A DNA stretch of 36,734 bases from an uncultured Aquabacterium sp. Its GTDB lineage: Bacteria > Pseudomonadota > Gammaproteobacteria > Burkholderiales > Burkholderiaceae_C. Under the pieces are notes generated by a model. That model did not search any database. It had not been told where the DNA came from and saw only the letters and a list, made by a program, of their open reading frames with translations. This document shows, in pieces, positions 7,398 through 17,333 of the stretch. Within the stretch, counting starts at the first letter, position 1. The number at the start of each line of letters is the position of its first letter. Location of the stretch: contig CALMIF010000212.1 of assembly GCA_937864045.1 (NCBI GenBank), forward strand, positions 1 through 36,734, in the 5' to 3' direction. The translations under genes and the position numbers were made by a program.

Positions 7398-8297
7398 ATG
7401 CCGCCCCTGTCCGACACCGCCACACCCAGGTTCTGTGCGATCTGCGGCGAGACCGCCCGGCCGGCCGAGGTCGACCGCATCCGCTCGAACGTGCGCCGGT
7501 TCCGTGAGCGCCGCTTCGAGATCTGGCGCTGCCCGGCCTGCCAATCACTGCATTGCGAGCCCGTCGCCGACCTGGCGGCGTACTACCAGGGCTATCCGAT
7601 CCGCGCGCAACGGCTGGACTACTTCTCGCGTGCCTGGTATGCCGTGGTGCTGCGCCGCCTGGTGCAGGCCGGTTTCACGCGCCAGCACCGCCTGCTCGAC
7701 CATGGCTGCAACCAGGGCCTGTTCCTGGCCTATCTGAAGGAGCAGGGCTACACGCAGTGCACCGGCTACGACCCCTTCGTCGAGCGCTTCCACGACGCCG
7801 CGGTGCTGCAGCAGCGCTACGACGTCGTGGTGAGCCTGGACGTGATCGAGCACGACACCGACCCGGCGGACCACCTGGGCCGCATGGTGGCCCTGCTGCA
7901 GCCGGCAGGGCTGCTGTGCATCGAGACGCCCAACGCCAGCGGCATCGATCTCCGCCAGCCCGAGACCTACCTGCATGCGCTGCACCTGCCCTACCATCAG
8001 CACATCCTCTCCTGGCAGGGCCTGCAGCAGCTGGCGCAGGGCAACGGCCTGCAGCAGGTGCGGGCCTGGGACCGCTGGTACATGGATGCCTGGCAGCCCG
8101 CCACATCGCGGCGTCTGATCGAGGGCCTGTTGCTGCATGGCGACAATGACATCGACGCCGGCTACGAGCCGCCCCGCCTGGGCCTGTTCCTGCGCCACCC
8201 CAGCCTGTTGTTCCATCTCCTGTTCGGCTACTTCGTGCCGGGCCGAAAGAACGACCACATGATGATGATGTTCCGACCGGTGCAGGACCATGGCTGA
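7398..8297 (+). CDS. Class I SAM-dependent methyltransferase with N-terminal zinc-ribbon-like motif
   Basis: From the ATG at 7398 the protein has 299 residues. It begins with two Cys pairs (CAICG and CPACQ about 30 residues later), as in methyltransferases that carry a small metal-binding N-terminal domain. The Rossmann SAM site follows with LLDHGCNQGLFL (a variant glycine motif), then GYDPF and VVSLDVIEH, and later CIETPN, all typical of the UbiG-like Methyltransf_23 group. An in-frame ATG at 7359 would add 13 residues without extending the domain, so I prefer 7398; neither has a strong Shine-Dalgarno. It starts the second half of the plus cassette, 27 bases before the glycosyltransferase gene. 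Relatives methylate sugars, lipids or small molecules; the acceptor here is unknown. Confidence 0.82.
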   Translation: MPPLSDTATPRFCAICGETARPAEVDRIRSNVRRFRERRFEIWRCPACQSLHCEPVADLAAYYQGYPIRAQRLDYFSRAWYAVVLRRLVQAGFTRQHRLLDHGCNQGLFLAYLKEQGYTQCTGYDPFVERFHDAAVLQQRYDVVVSLDVIEHDTDPADHLGRMVALLQPAGLLCIETPNASGIDLRQPETYLHALHLPYHQHILSWQGLQQLAQGNGLQQVRAWDRWYMDAWQPATSRRLIEGLLLHGDNDIDAGYEPPRLGLFLRHPSLLFHLLFGYFVPGRKNDHMMMMFRPVQDHG

Positions 8298-8324
8298 GCC
8301 GCGGCAGAAGCGGGGAGTCCCGGC

Positions 8325-9563
8325 ATGAGCGGCCTGATGACGCTGAATGCAGGGCTGCTGCTGGTGGCATTCGCCTTCGGCCTGGTGCCGTTCATGCTGA
8401 CTGCGCGGATGAAGCGGCGCCTGCGCGAGGCCGCCGAGGCGCCACCTGCAGGCGGCCAGCTGCCGCCGGCGTCGGTGATCCTGCCGTGCAAGGGGCTGGA
8501 CCCGGGCTTCGAGCCGAACATCGAGGCCCTGTTCGCGCAGGACCACCCCGACCTGGAGCTGCTGTTCGTCGTTGCCGAGGAAGCCGATCCGGCCTACCCG
8601 GTGCTGCAGTCGCTGCTGCAGCGGCACGCCGCGCGGGGCGGCCGGGTGCGGGCGACGCTGCATGTGGCGGGCCTGAGCACCCAGCGTGCGCAGAAGCTGA
8701 CCAACCAACTGGCGGCACTGGCCCGCACGCGCGACAGCTCGCAGGTGCTGGTCTTCGTCGACTCGGACTGCCGACCTGACCCGGGCTTCGTGCGCCGGCT
8801 GGTGCAGCCGCTGCAGGATCCGGCCGTGGGCGCCACCACCGGCTACCGCTGGTACCACCCGCCCACCGCCGATCTCGGCTCGATCCTGCGCAGCACCTGG
8901 AACGCAGGCGCCCTGCCCTTCCTGGTGGACCCGGCGGTCGTGTTCGCCTGGGGTGGCGCGATGGCCATCGGCCGCGACACCTTCGCCCGGGCCGGCATCG
9001 CCCGTGCCTGGGACCGCGCCGTCTCCGACGACATGACGCTGACCGTGGCGGTGCGCCAGCTCGGCCTCGGGGTGCAGTTCGTGCCGACCTGCATCGCGGT
9101 GTCGCACGAGTCCTCCACGGTGGCCGAGACGCTGGAGTTCACCAACCGGCAGTCGCTGATCTCGCGGGTGTACTTTCCCCCGCTGTGGTGGGGCACGGCG
9201 ATCGGCCACGCGCTGGCGAACCTGCTGATCGTCTATGGCCTGGTGTGCGGCGCGCTGTGGCTGCAGCGCGGCGATGCGGCCTGGCTGCCCGGCGCCGCCT
9301 GCCTGCTGCTGCTGGTGATGCAGGCCGCCAACGCGGCCTGGATGTTCGGCAGCGCCAAGGCCCTGCTGCCGGCGCCGATCCGGCCCGAGTTGCAGGCGCT
9401 CCGGTGGAAGTACATCCTCGCCGCGCCCCTGGCGTCGGCCATGACCCTGCTGAACACGGTCCATGCCGCGCTGACGCGCCGCATGGTCTGGCGCGGCATC
9501 TGCTATGAACTGCGCTCGCCCACCGAGACCGTCGTCATCTCGCCGGCCGGCCGCGGCCGCTGA
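8325..9563 (+). CDS. Membrane glycosyltransferase, GT2/GT21 (ceramide glucosyltransferase / HpnI-like)
   Basis: This 412-residue protein has an N-terminal membrane anchor (LLLVAFAFGLVPFMLTA), a cytosolic GT-A domain and C-terminal membrane segments (LLIVYGLVCGALWL and others). GT21-type landmarks are present: VILPCKGLDPGFE at the nucleotide site, VFVDSDCRPDPGFV as the DxD-like pair, and VSDDMTL as the catalytic Asp region. The usual (Q/R)xxRW near the membrane appears as QSLISRVYF, so the Trp position differs. GGGGAG lies upstream of the ATG. HpnI in hopanoid producers and eukaryotic ceramide glucosyltransferase are the nearest described types; no squalene or hopanoid gene is nearby, so the acceptor is more likely a lipid made by this cassette. 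The fold is well supported, the substrates are not. Confidence 0.83.
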   Translation: MSGLMTLNAGLLLVAFAFGLVPFMLTARMKRRLREAAEAPPAGGQLPPASVILPCKGLDPGFEPNIEALFAQDHPDLELLFVVAEEADPAYPVLQSLLQRHAARGGRVRATLHVAGLSTQRAQKLTNQLAALARTRDSSQVLVFVDSDCRPDPGFVRRLVQPLQDPAVGATTGYRWYHPPTADLGSILRSTWNAGALPFLVDPAVVFAWGGAMAIGRDTFARAGIARAWDRAVSDDMTLTVAVRQLGLGVQFVPTCIAVSHESSTVAETLEFTNRQSLISRVYFPPLWWGTAIGHALANLLIVYGLVCGALWLQRGDAAWLPGAACLLLLVMQAANAAWMFGSAKALLPAPIRPELQALRWKYILAAPLASAMTLLNTVHAALTRRMVWRGICYELRSPTETVVISPAGRGR

Positions 9564-9605
9564 GGAACCGCGCATGGACTGCCGCCCGCAGACGAGCGCC
9601 GCCCG

Positions 9606-11018
9606 ATGAGCACCCTGCTCATCGCGTTGCGCAACCTGGTGCGCAACGCGCGCCGCTCGCTCGCCACCCTGCTGGGCATCGCCATCGGTGCCGTCGCGGT
9701 GCTGCTGTTCGGCGCCTACCGCACCAACATCGACTACTCGATGCAGACCGCCTATGTGCGGCTCGGCGGGCACCTGCAGATCCAGCACAAGGACTACTTC
9801 CTCTACGGCAGCGGCAACCCGACCGCCTACGGCATCGCCGACTACGGCCGCATCATCGCGGCGCTGCAGGCCGACCCGGAACTGGCGCCGCACCTGGTGG
9901 TCGTGACGCCGACACTGCAGTTCGGTGGCATCGCCGGCAACTATGCGGCCAATGTCTCGCGCACCGTGGTGGGCAGCGGCATCGTCGCGGCCGAGCAGGC
10001 GCGGCTGCGGGTCTGGAACCAGTACGACCTGCGCTCGGAGATCCCGCCGTACAAGCTGGCCGGCGCGCCGCGCAACGCCGCCATCCTGGGCGTGGCGCTG
10101 GCGCGCGGCCTGCAGCTGTGTGCGGCACTGAACATCAGCGACTGCCCGCAGCCCACGCAGGACGGGCCGGGCCCGCAGGCGGCGATGCCCGCCGACATCG
10201 AGGCCCTCAGCGCGCAGGAGTCCAAGCTGGCGGCAGCATCCCCCGCGCCAGCAGCAGCGGCCGCCGCTGACGCCCGCATCGACCTGCTGGCAAGCAACCC
10301 GCGCGGTGCGCCGAACGTCGTCTCGCTGCAGGTGATCGGCGCCGAGAGCCAGGGCTTCAAGGAGTTCGACGAGGTCAGCGTCGTGCTGCAGCTCGACCAG
10401 GCGCAGCGCCTGGTGTTTGGCGCGGCGCCGCCCAAGGCCACGTCGATCGTGATCCAGCTGCGCGACACCGCCATGGCCGGCCAGGTGCAGGCCCTCATCG
10501 ACCAGCGGCTGGCGCAGTGGTCCGGCGGGCAGCCGCTGCTGGTGCGCGACTTCCGCTTCCTCAATCCGTTCTACGTGCAGTCGATCAACATGTTCGGCAC
10601 GATCTTCGGCTTCATGTTCGTGCTGATCGGCAGCATCGTGATGTTCACCGTCAGCAACACGATGAACACCACCGTGGTCGAGCGCACCGTCGAGATCGGC
10701 ACGCTGCGTGCGATGGGGCTGCGCCGCGCGGGCATCCGGCGGCTGTTCGTGGCCGAGGGTTGTGCCCTGGGCGTCGCCGGCTCGGTGGCCGGGCTGCTGG
10801 CGGCCCTGCTGTGCGCACTGGTGGTCAACCAGCTGGGCCTGCACTGGCTGCCGCCCGGCAGCGCCACGCCGGTGCCGCTGTCGTTGTCGTTGTGGGGAGA
10901 ATGGGGCCTGATGCTGGGCACCACCGGCGGCCTGATCCTGATGGCCACGCTGTCGGCCTGGTGGCCCGCCTACCGCGCCGCCAGGCTCGATGTGGTGGAG
11001 GCCCTGCGCCATGTCTGA
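9606..11018 (+). CDS. ABC transporter permease, FtsX/LolC/MacB type
   Basis: The 470-residue protein has the FtsX-superfamily layout. A first membrane helix follows the basic start (about residues 15-38), then a large periplasmic MacB-like core, then three C-terminal helices beginning with MFGTIFGFMFVLIGSIVMFTV (quoted in part) and the coupling segment VERTVEIGTLRAMGLRR. In the periplasmic part there is a low-complexity Ala/Pro stretch (about residues 205-220) that looks like a linker. The overall design matches lipoprotein-releasing or mechanotransmission ABC systems. Its ATPase is probably the orphan LolD/MacB-type one at 3584-4366. The downstream LolA-like gene begins at or just after this stop codon, which strengthens the idea of a dedicated Lol-like pathway. 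Cargo is unknown. Confidence 0.87.
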   Translation: MSTLLIALRNLVRNARRSLATLLGIAIGAVAVLLFGAYRTNIDYSMQTAYVRLGGHLQIQHKDYFLYGSGNPTAYGIADYGRIIAALQADPELAPHLVVVTPTLQFGGIAGNYAANVSRTVVGSGIVAAEQARLRVWNQYDLRSEIPPYKLAGAPRNAAILGVALARGLQLCAALNISDCPQPTQDGPGPQAAMPADIEALSAQESKLAAASPAPAAAAAADARIDLLASNPRGAPNVVSLQVIGAESQGFKEFDEVSVVLQLDQAQRLVFGAAPPKATSIVIQLRDTAMAGQVQALIDQRLAQWSGGQPLLVRDFRFLNPFYVQSINMFGTIFGFMFVLIGSIVMFTVSNTMNTTVVERTVEIGTLRAMGLRRAGIRRLFVAEGCALGVAGSVAGLLAALLCALVVNQLGLHWLPPGSATPVPLSLSLWGEWGLMLGTTGGLILMATLSAWWPAYRAARLDVVEALRHV

Positions 11019-11049
11019 ACATTACGGGGTGACGATGGGAGCGAGCGTG

Positions 11050-11823
11050 ATGCAACGAGGGCGGCGTCTGGTGCTGCTGGCCTGGCCGCTGGCCGCGGGC
11101 CTGGCGTGGGCGGCGCCCGACCCCCAGGAACTGCTGCGCGCCAGCGACGCGATCCGCAACCCCGGCCGCCCGTTCAGCGTGCGCGTCACCCTGACCGACT
11201 TCGAGGGCGGCAAGCAGGTGGACAGCAGCAGCCTGACGAGCTGGGCGCGTGCGCAGGAGGACAGCGGCCAGTTCGCCAGCCTGATCCGCTTCACCCTGCC
11301 GGCGCGCGACGCCGGCAAGCTGATCCTGCGCAATGGCGACGACCTCTGGTTCTACGACCCCGGCACCAAGGCCAGCGTGCGGCTGTCGCCGCAGCAGCGC
11401 CTGATGGGCCAGGCGTCCAACGGCGACGTGGTGACGGTCAACCTGGCGCGTGACTACCAGGCCAGCCTGCTGGCCGAGGAAGACGTGCTGGACGGCGAGC
11501 GCCGCAGCCGCAAGGCGTACAAGCTGGGCCTGAAGGCCGGCAATGCGGCCGCCACCTATGCCAACGTCGAGCTGTGGGTCGATGCCGAGAACAGCCGGCC
11601 GCTGAAGGGCCGCTTCTTCGCCGAATCGGGCCGCCTGCTCAAGACCGTGTACTACCGGCGCTTCGAGCAGCAGCTCGGCCGCGAGCGGCCGACCGAGACC
11701 GTGATCATCGACGGGCTGAATCCGAAGGCCGTGACGCTGATGCGCTACTCGGACTTCGCCACGCCGACCATTCCGCAGAACTGGTTCCATCGGGACCACC
11801 TGCCCCGATTCCAACCGGACTGA
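11050..11823 (+). CDS. LolA-like outer membrane lipoprotein-sorting protein
   Basis: The chosen start at 11050 has GGGAG eight bases upstream and gives a clean Sec signal peptide (MQRGRRLVLLAWPLAAGLAWA, cleavage near residue 21; shown for its charge and core). In-frame ATGs at 11035 and at 11011, the latter overlapping the permease stop, are alternatives. The mature part (about 235 residues) has the LolA_like pattern: IRNPGRPFSVRVTLTDF, then LRNGDDLWFYDPGTK, RLSPQQRLMGQASNGDV and VELWVDAENSRPLKG. Proteins of this fold carry lipidated or hydrophobic cargo across the periplasm in a half-barrel. Next to a FtsX-type permease and before an outer-membrane barrel, it most likely takes cargo from the ABC complex to the outer membrane. 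It is clearly not the housekeeping LolA, whose gene neighbours are different. Confidence 0.85.
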   Translation: MQRGRRLVLLAWPLAAGLAWAAPDPQELLRASDAIRNPGRPFSVRVTLTDFEGGKQVDSSSLTSWARAQEDSGQFASLIRFTLPARDAGKLILRNGDDLWFYDPGTKASVRLSPQQRLMGQASNGDVVTVNLARDYQASLLAEEDVLDGERRSRKAYKLGLKAGNAAATYANVELWVDAENSRPLKGRFFAESGRLLKTVYYRRFEQQLGRERPTETVIIDGLNPKAVTLMRYSDFATPTIPQNWFHRDHLPRFQPD

Positions 11824-11833
11824 AGCAACGCGC

Positions 11834-13105
11834 ATGAACTTCCCCAAACTGGCCATCGGCCTGGCAGCCGCCGCCTGCTGCGCCACCGCAGCGGCCCAGA
11901 GCAGCGACAGCGAGGGCGACGCCCTCGGGCTCGTCAGCGCGCCTGATGCCCCGGCCGCCGCCACGCCCGCCCCCTTCAAGCTGATGCTCGAAGCCGCCGC
12001 CGGCGTGGCCGACCGGCGCAGCACCGGTGGCACGGCCGGCGTGCGACGGCTGTCGGTGGACCTGTACCGCGCCGGCCGGCTGGCGCCGGGCTGGCGCTAT
12101 GTCGTCTCCGACCGCATCGACCATGTCCGGCCCGCCGACGGCGGCCTGCCCGACACCGTCAACAGCCTGCGCGAGGCCTATGTGGGCTGGGATGCCGGCG
12201 ACGGGGCGTCCAGCCTGGAGTTCGGCCGCATCAACCTGCGCCAGGGCACCGGCTACGGCTACAACCCGACGGATTTCTTCCGCGACGGCTCGCTGCGCAC
12301 GGTGACCAGCCTGAACCCGTTCTCGCAGCGCGAGAACCGGCTGGGCGTGGTGATGCTGCGGGGGCAGCGGACCTGGGCGGGCAGCTCGGTGGCGCTGGCC
12401 TTTGCACCGAAGCTGGCCGACAGCCGCAGCAGCGACGGCACCAGCCTGGACCTGGGCGCCACCAACAACCGCGACCGCTGGCTGCTGAGCGCCAGCCGGC
12501 AGATCTCCGAACGCGTGAATGCCCAGGCGCTGCTCTACAAGGAGACCGGCCAGGGCGTGCAGCTGGGCGCCAGCGCCACGGCCCTGATCGGCACGGCCAC
12601 CGTGGCGCATGCCGAGTGGGCCCATGGCCGGCAATCGAGCCTGGCCGACATGGCTGGCGGCAGCAGCGGCGGCGAGAAGGCCGGCCACCGCTATGCGTTC
12701 GGCCTGACCTACACCACCGCCGGCAAGCTGTCGGTCACCGGCGAGCTGCAGGGCAACGACTTCGCGCTGGCCGATGCCGGCTGGGCAGCAGCGGGCGGCG
12801 CGGCGCAGCGCGGCGCCTACCTGCTGACCGCGGAGCAACGGCAGGACCTCGCGTCCCGCCGGGCCGCGCTGGTCTACCTGACGCAGAAGGACCTGCTGGG
12901 CGTGCGCAACCTGCTGCTGTCGGCGTTCGTGCGGTTCAACACCATCGACCACAGCCGCCTGCACTGGGCCGAGCTGCGCTACCAGTGGCCCAGCATCGAC
13001 ATGGCGGTGCAATGGCAGCGCAGCAGCGGCGGCGCGCTCGACCAGTGGGGCCTGATGCCCGACCGCCAGGTCGTGCAGGCCGTCGCCACCTACCACTTCC
13101 GCTGA
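11834..13105 (+). CDS. Predicted outer-membrane beta-barrel protein, family not recognised
   Basis: This 423-residue protein has a signal peptide (LAIGLAAAACCATAAAQ) and then alternating hydrophobic and polar residues with many Gly, Arg, Tyr and Trp, as in porin-like barrels. Examples are WRYVVSDRIDHV, LREAYVGWDAG, LEFGRINLRQGTGYGYNP and VVQAVATYHFR at the end. The C-terminal residue is Arg after Phe, so the typical terminal aromatic is one place in. The segment around RINLRQGTGYGYNPTDFFR looks like the constriction-loop region of DUF1302-like or alginate-export-like barrels, but I cannot assign a family. It starts 10 bases after the LolA-like gene and ends the cassette. A role as acceptor or surface exporter for the cargo of the ABC-LolA-like system is an inference from position. 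Confidence 0.72.
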   Translation: MNFPKLAIGLAAAACCATAAAQSSDSEGDALGLVSAPDAPAAATPAPFKLMLEAAAGVADRRSTGGTAGVRRLSVDLYRAGRLAPGWRYVVSDRIDHVRPADGGLPDTVNSLREAYVGWDAGDGASSLEFGRINLRQGTGYGYNPTDFFRDGSLRTVTSLNPFSQRENRLGVVMLRGQRTWAGSSVALAFAPKLADSRSSDGTSLDLGATNNRDRWLLSASRQISERVNAQALLYKETGQGVQLGASATALIGTATVAHAEWAHGRQSSLADMAGGSSGGEKAGHRYAFGLTYTTAGKLSVTGELQGNDFALADAGWAAAGGAAQRGAYLLTAEQRQDLASRRAALVYLTQKDLLGVRNLLLSAFVRFNTIDHSRLHWAELRYQWPSIDMAVQWQRSSGGALDQWGLMPDRQVVQAVATYHFR

Positions 13106-13113
13106 GCGGCCCG

Positions 13114-13135
13114 GGCCTGCGCCGGCGCGCAGGCC
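13114..13135. terminator. GC hairpin between convergent genes, possible two-way terminator
   Basis: GGCCTGCGC (13114-13122) and GCGCAGGCC (13127-13135) form a perfect 9-base stem with a 4-base loop in the 43 bases between the outer-membrane barrel gene and the convergent prsT gene. There is no T-tract on either side, so intrinsic termination is uncertain; the location argues for a transcription boundary. Confidence 0.45.
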
Positions 13136-13148
13136 GCCGGGGCAGCGG

Positions 13149-15923
13149 CTACAGCGACTTCAGCAGCGCGCTGACTTCCGCCTGCTTGTCGAAGCCGTCG
13201 CCCAGCGCGACCAGCTTCTGCAGTTCGGCGCGGGCGGCCTCCTTGTCGCCGCCGCCGATTAGGTGGCGGGCGAGGTGCAACCGGAGCAGCGGCGACTGCG
13301 GCTCGCGCTCCAGCGACTTGCGCTGCCACTCGATGGCCTTGGGCCACTGCTTCTCGGCCGCCAGCGCCATCGCCAGCGTATCCATGAAGCCCGCATTGCC
13401 CGGCATCAGCTGGACAGCCTGCTCGGCCATCTGCACCGCACCGGGCTTGCCCTGCCGCACCAGCAGCCAGGCCAGGTTGTTCATGCTCGATGCGTTGGTC
13501 GGCTCCAGTGCCAGCACCTTGCGGTACTGCGCCTCGGCCGATTTCAGGTTGCCGCGGCTGAGGTCACCACTGGCCAGGTAGAACAGGAAGGCTGCATCGC
13601 GCGGATGCTCGCGCAGCCAGGACTCGGCCAGCCGGTCGGCCAGGGCGTCGCGTCCGGCGCTGGCGTACAGCGCATGCAGGCGCGTCGCGTTGTTGGTCGT
13701 CGGTTCACGGTCGAGCGCCGCCTTGAACGCCAGCTGCGCCGGCTCCAGCTTCTGCTGGCCCAGCAGCACCTCGCCTTCCATCTGGAAGCCGACGGCCTCG
13801 CGCGGACGCTGCTTCTGCACCGTACGGGCCACCTGCAGGGCCTCGTCGATGCGCTTCTCCAGCACGGCGATGGTCACCAGCCCGCGCTGTGCGGCGACGA
13901 GATCGGGCTTGATCGTCAAGGCTCGGCGCAGGCTCTGACTTGCCGATGCGAGGTCGTTGCCGGCGCGGTAGGCCTCCGCCAGCCGCACTTGCGCCAGCGG
14001 GTCGCCCGGACGCTGCGCCGCGATCTTGTTGAAGGCGTTGAGGGCCTGACGCTGGTCGCCGACGGCCAGGTGCGCGCGACCGAGGGCGTCCTGCAACTGC
14101 ACGTCGTCCGGCATCGCCGCCACCGCCTCCTGGGCGGCATCGACCGCGGCCTTGACCTGGTGCCGCTGCAACCGGTGGTCGATCAGCGCGAGACGCGGCG
14201 CCTGCTCGCCGGGGTTGAGCTTGACCGCATCGACGAGCAGCGACTCGATCAGTTCGGGCCGCTCGCCCGCCTCCATGCGCAGCTGCGCCAGCGCCAGCAG
14301 AGCGAGGTGGTTCTTCGGATCGCTCTTGACGAAGGCCTCGTAGCGCGCCCGTGCCGCCTGGGGCTGGCCCTGGGCCAGGTCGACCGCAGCCAGGCCCTGG
14401 ACGGCCGGAAAGCTCGCTGCATCGGCGGCGAGGGCCTTGTCGAAGCTGACCCGAGCCTGGGCCAGATCACCGCGCGCGAGCATCGTGCGGCCGCGCAGCA
14501 GGTGCGGCAGGGGCTTGTCACCCGACTTGGCGATGAAGCGGTCGATCGCCATCAGCGCCGCTGCGAAGTCGCTGCGCTGCAGGCGTGCGCTGATGAGCGC
14601 CAGATCGGCGTACGCGGTCTTGTCGGCGGCGGCCAGCGATTCGAGCAACGAAAAGCCGGCATCGAGCTCGCCGCGGGAGATGCGGGTCAGTGCGATGGCG
14701 GTGCGCGACTTGGTGTCGTTGGGATCGGCCCTGCCGGCAGCGGTGAACAGGCGTTCGGCCTGCACCAGGTCGCCGGCCTGCAGGTGCGCCCGCGCCGCCA
14801 GGGCCAGCGTTGCGGCCTCGGGCTCTGCCGCCGCCAGCGCCGGCTGCAGCACCTGCAGCGCCTTGGCGGGCTGGCCGGTGCGCAGGTAGGTCTCGGCCAG
14901 CATGCGCCGGGCGCCGTGGGCGCCAGGCGCGATCTGCAGCACCTTGACCAAGTGCGCCTCGGCGGCCTTCGGAGACCCGCCCTGGTACTCGATCATGCCG
15001 GCCAGCTGCAGGGCAGTGGGGTCGCCGGACGCGGACTGCAGCAGGGCCGCCACGCTGGTGCGGGCGCGGGCGAAGTCCCGGTCCAGCAGGCCCAGCTGGG
15101 CGGCAAAGAAATGGGTCGTGGGATGGGTGGGCGCCGCCGTGACGAGGCTGGCCACCTGGGTGCGGAACGCCGGCAGGTCCGCCCGCTCCAGCAGCAAGCG
15201 CAGCAAGGCGGCGTGCGCTGGCACGTAGGCGCCGTCGGCGGCCAGCGCCTGGCGGTAGGCCGCGGCCGCGGCGTCGGGCTGGGCCTTTCCATGCCACAGC
15301 AGGTCGCCCTTGAACACCAGCGCATCCAACCGCTTCGGCGCGGTGCGCAGGATGTCGTCCACCCGCTTGAGCGCACCGTCAATGTCGGCGGCACCGGCTG
15401 ATCGGCGTGCGGCCAGCAGTTGGGCGACGATGTTCGTGCCGTCCAGGTCGAGTGCGGCGTCGATCGCCGCCGAGGCCTTGGCCGGGTCGCCCGCGACCTG
15501 GTAGGCACCCGCCAGCACGGCCTGCAACGCGGAACCGGCCTTGGGGTCGCCGAGCTTGGTGTCGGCGTACTGCTCCAGCACCTTCTTCGCCTGACGGGTC
15601 ACCAGCATGGCCTCGGCCAGCCGGGGCACCACCAGGTCGGCCGGATGGCCCAGGTCCTTGGCCTTCTGCAGCTCGACGGCGGCCCCGACCGCATCGCCCC
15701 CGCGCAACAGCGTGGAGCCGAGCAGGTAGCGGGCTTCAGCCAGGTTGGGGTTGCGCTGCAACGCCGACTTCAGACGGAGGAGCGCAGCCTTGTAGTCCTC
15801 CTGCTCCAGCGCAACCTTGGCCTCCTCCATGAGCTTGGTATCGGACGGGGTCCAGCAGCCCGCCAGCATCAGCACGGCCAGGGACACGGCCAGCGGCCGG
15901 ATGGCCTGGGTTCTCAATCGCAT
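13149..15923 (-). CDS. prsT: PrsT, XrtA/PEP-CTERM system TPR-repeat lipoprotein
   Basis: The 924-residue protein starts with a lipoprotein signal peptide ending in the lipobox LAGC (SLAVLMLAGCW), so it is probably anchored in an envelope membrane facing the periplasm. The rest is almost entirely TPR-type helical repeats, for example DYKAALLRLKSALQRNPNLAEARYLLG-type units (given in part) and later GNLKSAEAQYRKVLALEPTN. Length, lipobox and position directly after prsR match PrsT, the giant TPR protein that accompanies PrsK/PrsR in exosortase A loci. TPR solenoids bind proteins; in exopolysaccharide systems such lipoproteins often help assemble or guide the export machinery. The gap to prsR is 24 bases, so prsK-prsR-prsT is very likely one operon. 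Precise function is unproven. Confidence 0.93.
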   Translation of the reverse strand: MRLRTQAIRPLAVSLAVLMLAGCWTPSDTKLMEEAKVALEQEDYKAALLRLKSALQRNPNLAEARYLLGSTLLRGGDAVGAAVELQKAKDLGHPADLVVPRLAEAMLVTRQAKKVLEQYADTKLGDPKAGSALQAVLAGAYQVAGDPAKASAAIDAALDLDGTNIVAQLLAARRSAGAADIDGALKRVDDILRTAPKRLDALVFKGDLLWHGKAQPDAAAAAYRQALAADGAYVPAHAALLRLLLERADLPAFRTQVASLVTAAPTHPTTHFFAAQLGLLDRDFARARTSVAALLQSASGDPTALQLAGMIEYQGGSPKAAEAHLVKVLQIAPGAHGARRMLAETYLRTGQPAKALQVLQPALAAAEPEAATLALAARAHLQAGDLVQAERLFTAAGRADPNDTKSRTAIALTRISRGELDAGFSLLESLAAADKTAYADLALISARLQRSDFAAALMAIDRFIAKSGDKPLPHLLRGRTMLARGDLAQARVSFDKALAADAASFPAVQGLAAVDLAQGQPQAARARYEAFVKSDPKNHLALLALAQLRMEAGERPELIESLLVDAVKLNPGEQAPRLALIDHRLQRHQVKAAVDAAQEAVAAMPDDVQLQDALGRAHLAVGDQRQALNAFNKIAAQRPGDPLAQVRLAEAYRAGNDLASASQSLRRALTIKPDLVAAQRGLVTIAVLEKRIDEALQVARTVQKQRPREAVGFQMEGEVLLGQQKLEPAQLAFKAALDREPTTNNATRLHALYASAGRDALADRLAESWLREHPRDAAFLFYLASGDLSRGNLKSAEAQYRKVLALEPTNASSMNNLAWLLVRQGKPGAVQMAEQAVQLMPGNAGFMDTLAMALAAEKQWPKAIEWQRKSLEREPQSPLLRLHLARHLIGGGDKEAARAELQKLVALGDGFDKQAEVSALLKSL

Positions 15924-15947
15924 GCCAGTCCTTCGCGGCTCATGGGC

Positions 15948-17329
<1,382 letters not shown>

Positions 17330-17333
<4 letters not shown>

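Noticed and set aside
8325-9563. Naming the glycosyltransferase hpnI and calling a hopanoid cluster
   Set aside because: No other hopanoid gene is present, and one family motif differs, so a functional name would overreach.
7545-11012. Very long open frame on the minus strand (over 1100 codons) opposite the methyltransferase, glycosyltransferase and permease genes
   Set aside because: It is the antisense shadow of three well-supported genes. Its translation is low-complexity (Gln, Arg, His, Ala) with no motif, as expected from GC-rich third positions.
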